Below, in pieces: positions 12,709 through 22,692 of a stretch of DNA of 64,000 bases. The translations under genes were made by a program, and so were the position numbers. The stretch is from Gnetum montanum. Lineage: Eukaryota; Streptophyta; Gnetopsida; Gnetales; Gnetaceae. The DNA lies in NCBI GenBank assembly GCA_015680685.1, contig MNCI01000177.1, positions 201,825 to 265,824 of the forward strand, written 5' to 3'. The notes beneath the pieces were generated by a model. That model saw only the letters and a list, made by a program, of their open reading frames with translations. It searched no databases and was not told where the DNA came from. Position 1 is the first letter of the stretch, and the number at the start of each line of letters is the position of its first letter.

Positions 12709-13220
12709 AATGTGGATCCTCTTAGCCAAACTATAAAGATATATATAATATATATCTAAGGTAGTTATATGGAATTTTGCATATGGTTAAAATATGCAAG
12801 GCTAAGCTAGAAAAGATACATATATTTGCAACTTATAAATTGTATGAATTACATTGTTCTTTAGTATTTTTTCATTTACACATTGTTGCAAAGATGACAT
12901 GTTTTTCTTATGGATTCAACTTTTCAACAAACATTTTAACAAAACTTTCATCTTTAGAAGAAATGTTTCCAATCATAAACTATGATAAGAAAGCTCTCTC
13001 TTATGATAATGTCATAGCTCAATGTAATGATGATTTCAAAAACTTAAATAGTTGTGGAAATTTTCAAGTGCATTAACATCATCATAGATACAATGAAAGG
13101 ATGCATTTGGTGTATGGATTTTCTTCCATGCCAATGCATTTGCTAACTAAACCACTAAAATGCAAATTATGCTTATGATATGTTTCTTCCTCTTTGATTT
13201 TAAAATTTGTTCTTAGATTT
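12709..13220. other. 512-base spacer between gypsy A and B
   Basis: Host DNA separating two same-orientation insertions; it begins with the right duplication of A (AATGT) and ends with the left duplication of B (GATTT). A 21-base near-perfect palindrome (agatatatat-a-atatatatct) lies at 12737-12757. A 99-codon plus-strand reading frame at 12777-13076 has no recognisable motif and is not called as a gene. Confidence 0.6.
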
Positions 13221-13267
13221 CGATGAGTGGGGAGGCACCCCTACACTCAACCATACGAATAGAAGCA

Positions 13268-13371
13268 TTTCACAAATGATTTGGTCTAATTCCAAGGACT
13301 AAGTGCCTATGCACCTTTNGTTTCACAAATGATTTGGTCTAATTCCAAGGACTAAGTGCCTATGCACCTTT
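13268..13371. other. Assembly artefact: 51-bp duplicated flank around a single N
   Basis: The 51 bases at 13268-13318 (tttcacaaatgatttgg... gcaccttt) are repeated right after the N at 13319. The other LTR of the same element has this stretch once. This looks like an unmerged contig overlap rather than biology. Confidence 0.85.
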
Positions 13372-13787
13372 GTGGAACAAGGATGGGTTGGTTGATCGTT
13401 GTTTTCCCAAACTTACTTGTATGTCACGATTGTATGGTTAAGTAAGCTTGAGGCATATGATTTTTATAGCTTTTATATTTTTATGTCCTACTGCTAATAA
13501 GGGAGGAGAGAGAGAGATAACTAAGTGACTAATTTAACTTAACTACTAATTAACTAGGCTTTAAACTAATCTTAACACTAGTATTCATTCTCACTTGCTG
13601 TACACATTCTAAACTAGTGCAACACTACTGGGATTACGAAACGCTAATCATTACTGGGTTACCAAGTGTTACACGCATGCTCGAAGTGACCGTATTGTGT
13701 ATGCTAATAATAGAAATGTAAAGTTCATAAAATAAAATAAAATAAAACCAGAAGAAAATAAAATAAAGGAAATGAGTAAGAAAAAAA

Positions 13788-13813
13788 NNNNNNNNNNNNN
13801 NNNNNNNNNNNNN
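13788..13813. other. Assembly gap of 26 Ns inside an LTR
   Basis: In the sister LTR the corresponding flanks (aaaaaaa and ctacttgact) are separated by about 135 bases (roughly 21440-21573). The true missing length is therefore probably near 135 bases, not 26. Confidence 0.8.
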
Positions 13814-14208
13814 CTACTTGACTCCTAAAAGACTTCCTCTTTTGAATTCTTCTTCTTGACTTTTTCTTCTTTATTCTTCTTCTTAACTTCCCCCTATTAT
13901 GTGCCTGGGCACTATATTTATAGGCTTGGGAGCAACTACTCTAATAATTACAAAAAATTCCACTCTAATTTTAGAGAAATTGCCCCTCTAATTTTAGAGA
14001 GAAACTACCACTCTAATTTTAGAGAAACTACCCCTCTAATTTTAGAGAAACTGCCACTCTAATAATAATCATTCTATAATTAGAGTAACTGCTCTAATAA
14101 TAACCACTCTAATAATTAGAGTAACTTCTCTAATAATAACCACTCTAATAATTAGAGTAACTGCCCTAATAATAACCACTCTAATTAGTAGAGTACTTGC
14201 TCTCATCA

Positions 14209-16140
14209 TACCCCCACGACTGAATGAAAACTCGTCCTCAAGTTCCTTATAATATATTAGGAAGGTATGGGATTATTGACTAATTGACAACTAACGAATG
14301 ACAAACTCAACATGCCCGGTGAATGGATCAATAAGCATATTACAACATTGTGGTAAACACTCATACATAAATGACATCCAAGCCTTTATTTGGTAACTTG
14401 TAGAGAAAGAGAGAGAAAGAAAATGAAGCATGTTGCTGCCAATGCTAAGATTGCGCCTTCCATTATTTATCCATAGCCACGCCACCAGACTTGCTCCTTC
14501 GTAAATGCTCTAGTTCCAGTCCATCTTGAGTGCTTCCTCCAAGCCCAATCCATTATTTGTATGATCGACATCTGCACACACAACACAGTTACAAATGAGC
14601 AAGGATAGATAAACCATAATGCAGATGATACCTTGCCTTGATATGAAGCACATTGGCTGAGTTGTGGTTATGGTAAAAACTAGTTCGAAGATTTATCACA
14701 GGTGACTACCCAAGGCGTAGGGGTTAGGTGAATAGTAAAATGGAGAAAATTGAAAAATTTGTGCTAGGGCCCCTATGACTAAGAGCGAACCTTCAATAGC
14801 TATAAGATGGAAAAATATGAGAAACAAGAAAGATGAGAAAAAAATAACAATGGTAACACTGATAAAATGGATGTCATGGATGGGGATGAAACAAGAAATG
14901 ATTGATGACAAGAAATGTTTAAGGGAAAGAAGTTAACAATTGCACCAAAAAGGATTGCCAATGGGTCCTCCCCAAATCAAGCTCATGCCTTTTATGCCCT
15001 AACAAACCCACAAACCAAAGATTCCATAGGCTCTAGGAATTCACCAAAGAAAAACAATGCATCAACCTAGAAATAGACTAATGATAAAACCGGTAATGAG
15101 GTGGAAAAATGGAGAGAAAGATGGAGAGAAGAGAATAGAATGGAATACTAAGAACAAGGTTGTGTAAAGTCCCTTGTGTATTTCATGGTTAATGTGACTG
15201 AGTAGAACTCATTCCAAATCTAGATTCAAACAAGCCACATCCAGTGACCTTGCATCAACACACTTGACCAATCCATCCATCCGAAGTAACAAGAATGCAT
15301 CCACAAAGAGTCACCACCATTTCGAGGAGAGTGAGATGGAGAAGCAAGAAGCGAGGAAGAGCCTTAGTTAGAGGGAACCTTTAGGCATGGGTAACATGTC
15401 TTTCTAGTTTCATAACCAGTGCTTTTTTTCCTTTTATTTGGTCTAAGGTGTGTGATTTGAATTCCCATGTTTTTTCTTGAATGGGAACCACACCATGGAA
15501 AGACCCATGCATTTTTTTTTTGCGTTTATTTTTTCTATGGGGTGTGCTTCGAATTCTCACTTTTTTTCTATTTTTTTATGCATGAGAACCACACCATGCA
15601 AAGACTTATTATTTTTATTAGCTCAACTTCTCAATAATGGAGCAACATTGGAATGGTAAGGAAAACCCAAGAAGGAAAAATTCAAGCACCCAAGAGAATG
15701 GCCAACACAAATGCATCAAATCCCCTTGAAGTCACACCCTTTTCAATCCTTGAGTCCTTTCTTAGTTTGAAAAATGCCCAGTCACCAATTCATTGATAGT
15801 TCTATTATTTAACAAAAGGAACTGTACAGTTCCAAGCCAAGAGAGACCATAGAAATTCATGGATGCATGGACGACGTGAACTGATTGCATGTTATATCAA
15901 AAGAACCATACCTTAGTATCAACATTAGAACTCAAAGGTAAAAACCAAACATTGGCAATCAATATAAAATAGTTCATACCACCATCAAGAGCACTGATTA
16001 GGTGATGATCCCAACAAAATAAACAACCACACAAAGAAACGAGAAAGTATGAAAGATGTTGCAAAAAAAAAAGTTAAAGAAATTTGTAAAACAAAAATGT
16101 GTAAAAAAAAACTTAAAAAGGAACTAAGGACCTAGAATGG
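14209..16140 (-). other. Noncoding 3' region of gypsy B
   Basis: About 1.93 kb between the stop of the coding block and the 3' LTR, nearly the same length as in A and C. It starts (element strand, right to left) with A-rich DNA and ends in CTTGAGGACGAGTTTTC and the polypurine tract GTGGGGGTA at 14209-14217. A splice-acceptor-like TGTGTGTGCAG followed by ATG is at about 14571-14582, and the same is found in gypsy C. A partial internal duplication lies at 15480-15610 (gaaccacaccatg...aaagac twice). Confidence 0.65.
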
Positions 16141-19100
16141 TTAGCATAGGTGGCCATCTCTCCCATGACTAAGTTGGAAGGAGGAGATTCGAAATAGTGA
16201 GCAAGGTTGTCCATCAACAGAGGTAGCATGTGTATTGGTTGTTCTAAGCTCATGAAAAGGTTTGATTTGTTGCATGTTGACCAAAAGTTTATTATCTAAG
16301 TTCTTAGGTTTGTATATTGTCATGGCCCCTAAAGGAAAAGTTGCATAAATAATATAAGGTCCTTTCTACAGTGTTTAAAATTTAGTACATTGTGGCACAT
16401 GTGTGGGATTCCAATAGAGAACCTTATCTCCTGGTTCAAAAGGTACATCCTTTTTCATTAATTTCACCAATGGTTTGGAAATCTTTGAAAAGTTCTTAAT
16501 AAATCTCCTATAGTAGCCAGTATGTCCAAGGAATGATCGAATATTTTTAATAGTTTCCAGTTGATGGGTAATTTCTCAGATAAATTTGATTTTCTCGAGA
16601 TCTACCTCTATCCCTGTGTGTGAGATTTTATGCCCAAGTACTATGCCTTCTTTGACCATCAAATGGCTTTTTTGCTAGTTGAGCCTTAAGGTGGTTTCTA
16701 TGCATCTTTTCAACACTTGCTCTAATTGGTCCAAGGCTTGATCAAAGCTTGTTCCATAAGTGGAGAAGTCGTCCATAAATACTTCCTCTCTGTTTCCTAT
16801 CTGCTATTGGAATATGCTTAGAACTAGATGTTGAAACGTGGAAGGAGCATTGCACAAGCCAAATGACATTTGTTTATATGCAAACATTCCCCAAGAACTG
16901 GTGAACATTGTCTTCGCTTGATCTTCTCGGGCTATCCGTATTTGGTTGTATCCACTATAGCCATCTAGAAAACTATAATAGTGATGCCCTGATATGGTGT
17001 CTAAAACTTGGTCAACTAATAGCAATGGAAAGTGGTCCTTAAGTGTTGCCATGTTCAACTACCTAAAATCTATACACACCCTCCATTTACCTCCCTTTTT
17101 AGGCATGATCACCAAAGGGCTAACCCATTCACTATCAGCAATGGGATATATGAACCCAGCCTTAAGAAGCTATTCTATTTCTTCTTTTACTATTTGCTTC
17201 AATTTTGGGTTTAATCATCCTTGTGGTTATTTTTGAGGTTTCATGGAGGGGTCAGTGTAAATCCTATTGTGGGATATCCTAGGATCTATTTTAGTTAATT
17301 CAGGTTATGACCAGGCAAAGACTTTTAACCACTTGTTTATCACTTTTAGCAGTCTTTCTTTTTGTTTGAGAATAAGTCTTGCATTAATGATCATTGATTT
17401 TTCATTTTTGAGGGTTGTATACTCTAGACTAGTGGGCAATGGTTTCAAATCTAGGGGCTCTTGTTTAAATCTCTTAGGAATTTTCAACTTTCCCCAGTTG
17501 ATGTTTTCAAGGTTAAGGCTTGGAAGTTGGCAATGAACTTGCTCTAGTGTATCTATGCTTTTAATGTAAGCACTAGTTATCCCCTTAGTTAGTTCCATGC
17601 ACGTTAGGAAGTTGCTCTCTTGATCAGCCATCAGCCACTGGGTGTCTTCTTGTTGTGTGGCTGCTGCATATAGGCACCTTTGTATATTAATGTCTTGTGC
17701 ACACCGATTGCATGTAGGCAATGCTAAACTTTGCATAACGCATGATCTCTACACGCAATTGTACCTTGTGTCACTGTATGTGATGCATGGAACTTTCTTC
17801 TTCTTGATCTTTCCAAAAGTGTTCTTCTTGGATATTTCTAGGGAAATATTGTGGATTTCTAGGCGTACATCTATAGTACTTAGCCATGCTCTTCCCATTA
17901 TTATTGGGAAGTCTCCTTTACCATCATTCACTTGTATTACTAGGAAATCAACTAGATACAACCATCCACACATAGTGGTAACGATGTCCTCCACCAGTCC
18001 CAAGGGTACAGTGATGGACTGGTCGGCCAGCTATAGTTGAATATTACTCTTCCTTAATGAAGGTATGTTCCAGGCTTTGTACATCTCTTATGATATTAAG
18101 TTGACTCTGAAACCTGAGTCTAGAATAGCTTTACATGGTTCATTCCTAGCAACTTGGAGATAGATTAGAGGGCTTCCAGGATCAGAGAATTTTTTGGGAA
18201 GGTGGCCCACCTTAATCCAGTCAGTAACCGCATGTGTTAACATAACCGTATGCATTGAGCTCAGTGTTTGGTTTGAAGGAAGTCCTAAAGCCTTAATTGA
18301 TGGGAAGGCATTCAGAGATTCAACCACTTGTGGTTGTGAGGGCTTGGTTGGACTGTTGGTTCTAAGGAAAGGTCTTCTGTTCATACAGTTGTTAGAACTA
18401 GTAGTGGGTTGAAGATTCATAGCCCTCGTAGCATTGTGTTGCTATAGTTGAGTGTGGAGTTCTCCTTGCATTGCTGGAGCAGGTGGTAATGGAGTTATCA
18501 GTGTGAGAGTTGCAAATGGATTTGGAGGTTGGTATGTCTGTGGGTTATCTCCCCTTAGAGAAGGAGTCCTATAATAATCTTGAGCTTGATAGTGATGTTG
18601 TGGTGTCATGTGACCAATAGAATCATGTGGAGATATTGACTGCTGCATGTAGTAGCCATATGGATCTGGTTGCCGGTAGGGGTATTGTTGCCTTGGTAGT
18701 GGCATCCCCCATGACTATGGGTATTTCCACTATTGATCTTGGTCAACAAGTTGTGGTGGAGTTCCACTTGGATAATATGTTGAAGGTTGGTGGAACTTCC
18801 TTAGGTTACCTTGGGGATATGGTAACCGTCAGGGTGCTTGCCGTTTATTAAGTCATGGGTTGAGTGCATAAACCCTAGACTCTTGTAAATGTGAGATCAC
18901 TAGGCAACATCCCTTAGGATGGTCGTATTGGCATATCTCACATCCACCATCACTATCCATTTCTAAATCCACAACCTCTTCGATGATGGCCATTTTGCCC
19001 TTGTCTTTGTTACATGCATTGTCCACTTCTCTCTTTTTCTTTTTGTTATAGTCACTACGTAGCTCCTTAGACTCCTCTACAATTTTAAGAATAATTTGAA

Positions 19101-20781
19101 ACCTACTATCCAGGGAGTCTCACATTTGATCTACTTTTGCTGATACTTTTGTTGTTAACTTTTGGAGCGACAAAGTTTTCCTATTCACCATCTCTTCGAG
19201 TGGTGACTCTTCCTCCTGTTCACAGAATCTCACTCCCCTTTTCCGGAGGGAAGGATCTTGGTTGTATTCTTCTGCACTTTCTCTCTTACATAGCTCCCCT
19301 TCTTCCTTAGCTACTTGTTCTAGCAATCTATGAACCTGATGAGACCTAAACTATGATAATATCCCTTGGGCATATGTTCCAAGGGTTCTCCTTTTTTCAT
19401 GCCTAAGTCCATCCATGAGATGGCACAGTTGATCCCGTTGCAAATAACCATGGCTAGGACAACGATGTAACAATGCATAATAGCAGTCCATGGCAGCACC
19501 CAAGGGTTCATGATATCCTTGCTTCCATCCTTGGATTTTCTTTCGCAGGTTAGACACTTGGGAGTATGTTTGATACTTATCATTAAATAGCTCTAACATT
19601 GTACTCCACCTCCAAATTTATTTTGGTTCTAAGGACCAGTACCAGCTTTCAGCTTCTTTTACTAGTGTCCTTGGGAACAACTTTAGTTTTTTCCATTCGT
19701 TTTCTATGTTCTGCAACGCACATGCATCATGGAATTCTTGTAAATGGTTTTGAGCATCAATGTTGTATCCCCCTTCAAATCGTGGGATATTGTTCATGTC
19801 TAACCTCTTGATCCTACTATCCTTTTGGTGTCTTGTTGGAACTCTTACAGCCTTCGTTATATCTAACATGCTTCTAGTTGCGAGTAGGGATTCTTCATGG
19901 TCATCTTATTCATAGTGTCTGTGATGTCAATGTGGTTCCCTACTCTCCCTTCTTCTATGCCGTGATTCCCTAGAGTGCCCTCATCCTCATTCTTGATTGT
20001 CTCGTCAATGTTTTTCACTTTCTTTTTCTTTATCCTTATGGTTAGTTTTCTTATGAATGCATCTGGATGTCAAAGGAGAGGGTGAATGTGATGATGAAGG
20101 TGAAGAAGAAGGAGGACCATCGCCATGATGGTGTTTTCTACCGTCTCTTCAATGGCCTTGGCCTTGATCATGATTACGATCAGAATGTCTACCCTTATCG
20201 TGTGTTTGTGTTCCCTCCTTGAACACTTTGTGTTCATGGGGATTAGAACCAGGGTTGTGAACTACAGAGTGGAGGTTTTGATACACCACCTTCTAACCAT
20301 CATTAGGAGGGGGAACATCGTTTGGTGGAGAACTTGTTGAAACCGGTTCACCATCCCCAATTTCACTTAACATGTGCAGGGTGTTATGAGGCCATTTACC
20401 CTTCAAGGATGCATGGTAACTCTCCTATTGCAAGTCCCTTTGATGTTGCGCTTCTGTGGGATGATAGTCCCTTATGTCATGATTGCATGCAATGTATTCC
20501 ACGTATAAAAGAAACAAGCCTATTCATGTGAGAGCACAAAGGATCATGTTGGGGACTGATTGGTCTGGAGGCAACACTATGTTATCCTCCAAGTATCTCC
20601 AATGCAGTTGTTCATCTTGGTGGAGGATAAAGGTGAAATTAGGTACATACTCATCATGATGAGTATATAGTACCCAAAATTGTTGAGGAACTGGAGGATC
20701 TTGCTTACATGTGTTATGCTACCGACTGTCTCTTGTGTTAGTCCTAGGCGGTAAAGTGCTCTTGTGCAAAGATGAAGACAT
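16141..20781 (-). pseudogene. Gypsy B polyprotein relic: gag-protease-RT-integrase tail in one frame
   Basis: Every coding segment from the ATG at 20781 to the TAA at 16141 lies in the same frame (1547 codons), broken only by nonsense codons. Order: Ser-rich start; an Arg/His/Glu-rich SR-like stretch (about 19880-20120); gag core near 19350-19870 (FPRTLVKEAESWYWSLEP, then LELFNDKYQTYSQ); zinc knuckle CEICQYDHPKGCC at 18904-18942 with short CX2CX3H spacing; a Pro/Gln-rich linker; protease with ILDSGFRVNLIS near 18088-18123 and FPIIMGRAWLSTID; RT leader; RT with SFLDGYSGYNQI, FGLCNAPSTFQ and FMDD at 16768-16779. Just after KKDVP in the RT end (16441) the frame passes straight into integrase tail text (GDKVLYWNPTHVP). 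RNase H and integrase core are missing. An in-frame stop lies just before the FMDD box. Confidence 0.85.
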
Positions 20782-20909
20782 TTTCATCTTGTTTGATGTG
20801 CAATTTACTGTTGCCTTATCTCTCCTTTGATCAACCCTAAGGGTTCATTCTAATGTTCCAACAACATGAATGATTTCCTATGTTCTACATAGTGCACAAA
20901 TAACTAAGC

Positions 20910-20927
20910 CCTCGACAATGGTGCCAA
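20910..20927 (-). other. Primer-binding site of gypsy B (tRNA-Asp type)
   Basis: Read on the minus strand: TTGGCACCATTGTCGAGG, directly next to the LTR. The usual tRNA-Asp site of Athila/Tat elements is TGGCGCCGTTGCCGGGG. The four differences are all G-to-A or C-to-T transitions, as expected from cytosine deamination. Confidence 0.75.
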
Positions 20928-21909
20928 TGATGAGCGGTGAGGTACCCCTATGCTCAACCATATGAATACAAGTGTTTCATGTACGATCTGGTCAAATTCC
21001 AAGGACTAAGTGCCTATGCACCTTTGTGGAACAAGGACAGATTAGTTGATCGTTGTCTTCCCAAACTTACTTGTATGTCACGATTGTATGGTTAAGTAAG
21101 CTTGAGGCATATGATTTTTATAGCTTTTATGTTTTTATGTCCTATTACTAATAAGGGAGGAGAGAGAGAGATAACTAAGTGACTAATTTAACTTACCTAT
21201 TGATTAACTAGGCTTTAAACTAATCTTAACACTAGTATCCGTTCTCACTTGTCGTACACATCCTGAACTAGTGCAACACTGTTGGGATTACCATATGCTA
21301 ATCGTTACTGGGTTACCAAGTGTTACACGCATGCTCGAAGTGATCGTACTATGTGTGCTAATAATAGAAATGTAAAGTTCATAAAATAAAATAAAATAAA
21401 AGAAGAAGAAAATAAAATAAAGGAAATGAGTAAGAAAAAAAGTCTCAAGTGCTGCAAGGATGAATCTAAGAGCTCATCTTTATTACCATACACAAGGTGT
21501 GCTCAGGTACACAATGCTCAAATAAAGATCCATCCACACTTAGACCTCCTGCTGCGGGTACTTGGCTAGAGTTTCGCTACTTGACTACTAAAAGACTTCC
21601 TCTTCTGAATTCTTCTTCTTTATTCTTCTTCTTGACTTCTCCCTATTGTGTATCTGGGCACTGTATTTATAGGCTTGGGAGCAACTATAATAATTACAGA
21701 AACTGCCCCTCTAATTTTAGAGAAACTACCCCTCTAATTTTAGAGAGAAACTGCCACTCTGATAATAACCATTCTAATAATTAGAGTAACTGCTCTAATA
21801 ATAACCACTCTAATAATTAGAGTAATTACTCTAATAATAAACACTCTAATAATTAGAGTAACTTCCCTAATAATAACCACTCTAATTATTAGAGTACCTG
21901 ATCTCATGA
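20928..21909 (-). repeat. 5' LTR of gypsy B
   Basis: 982 bases. It shares its inner end (tgatgagyggtgaggtaccc) with the LTRs of A, C and D. The 135 bases hidden by Ns in the other LTR are readable here. The array at 21711-21905 repeats CTCTAATTTTAGAG and then CTCTAATAATTAGAG-containing units of about 34 bases. Confidence 0.85.
21661..21673 (-). promoter_or_regulatory. TATA box of gypsy B 5' LTR
   Basis: CCTATAAATACAG on the element strand. The box is at the same place, with the same CTATAAATA core, in the LTRs of A and C, and as CCTATATAAATGC in D. It separates the variable palindromic array (upstream) from the conserved LTR body (downstream), so transcription of the element most likely starts a few tens of bases below 21661. 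Confidence 0.65.
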
Positions 21910-22692
21910 GATTTGATCCAACTTGCAACTATAAATTATGCATAAAATTGAATAATGGTGTAGACCTATGTAAAAATGAGTATCTGGAGAGGCTTAGGGA
22001 GCATTTAGAGTTCAAAATAACATATTCATTGTAAATTGTTATTAATGCACATAGTAGTTTAACATTTTATATAACTTTAAATAAATTTGACATCTTAAGA
22101 GAGCAAAAAATCTTATATAAAAAATTTCATCGACTTCTGCCTTTTCAAAATTATTTCTTATTATTTAACAGGATTTCTATTAAAGTAAATTAATTATTTC
22201 CAATGATCTATTCAAGCTTATTTCTTTGAGAGGACATCCAAATTTTAAAAAAATAGTGATCTAAAATTTATTTGTCATGTACTTTTTAAAATAAAGATTA
22301 TACTACTAAAATATTAAAATGATATCGCAATAATGTAAGATAATTATACATAGTTGCTAATCTCTATGGTGTATTCAAGTATATCTTGTCAAATAGTTCA
22401 GGTTTTGAAACCTATAATAATAAGAGCCTTAACATACCTTAGTTAGTAGGGCCTCATATCAAATTTTTTTCTTTCTTAAGAAAAAAAGTTAAAGAACACT
22501 TAACTTATAATTAGTAAAAAGGCATGAGCTCCTTGAAAGGCAAGGCTTAGCCATGAAAATCCATTACATGGATTTGAAATCCATACCTCATTGCATGTAT
22601 ACATAGGTACACCACTATTTTTTATATCTCCTTACACAAAGAGTAACAAGTTTACAATGCAATAAAAGTTACAAATTAATTGGATAATAATT
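21910..22692. other. AT-rich spacer
   Basis: Starts with the right target duplication of gypsy B (GATTT). No gene, RNA or repeat is recognised. It lies immediately downstream of the LRR pseudogene on that gene's strand. Confidence 0.5.

Larger units (their letters stand above)
13221..14208 (-). repeat. 3' LTR of gypsy B (contains assembly gaps)
   Basis: Matches 20928-21909, with roughly 6% differences by eye in the best aligned 330 bases. It contains both gaps of the window. On the element strand the TATA box CCTATAAATATAGT is at 13911-13924. Upstream of it, 13961-14205, is an array of CTCTAATTTTAGAG units followed by longer units with CTCTAATAATTAGAG. Confidence 0.85.
13221..21909 (-). mobile_element. 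Gypsy element B: gag-PR-RT fused to integrase tail
   Basis: 8.7 kb, bounded by GATTT at 13216-13220 and GATTT at 21910-21914, a perfect 5-bp target duplication. Minus-strand order: 5' LTR (20928-21909), tRNA-Asp-type primer-binding site, gag, protease, RT, then the last part of integrase, about 1.9 kb noncoding DNA, a GTGGGGGTA polypurine tract and the 3' LTR (13221-14208). The outer LTR bases are slightly eroded (C for the first T; GA for the final CA). RNase H and the integrase zinc finger and core are absent. The coding block keeps one frame throughout, so B is an internally deleted, non-autonomous derivative of the family represented by A. Confidence 0.9.

Noticed and set aside
12777-13076. 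99-codon plus-strand reading frame between gypsy A and B
   Set aside because: No motif, AT-rich, no start context and no partner; chance length in this composition.
14044-14205. The evenly spaced palindromes as a CRISPR array
   Set aside because: Plant LTR context, repeat and spacer both repeated, no cas genes; they are LTR promoter arrays.
17642-18040. 132-codon plus-strand frame
   Set aside because: Antisense shadow of the protease of gypsy B, whose minus-strand frame has clear motifs.
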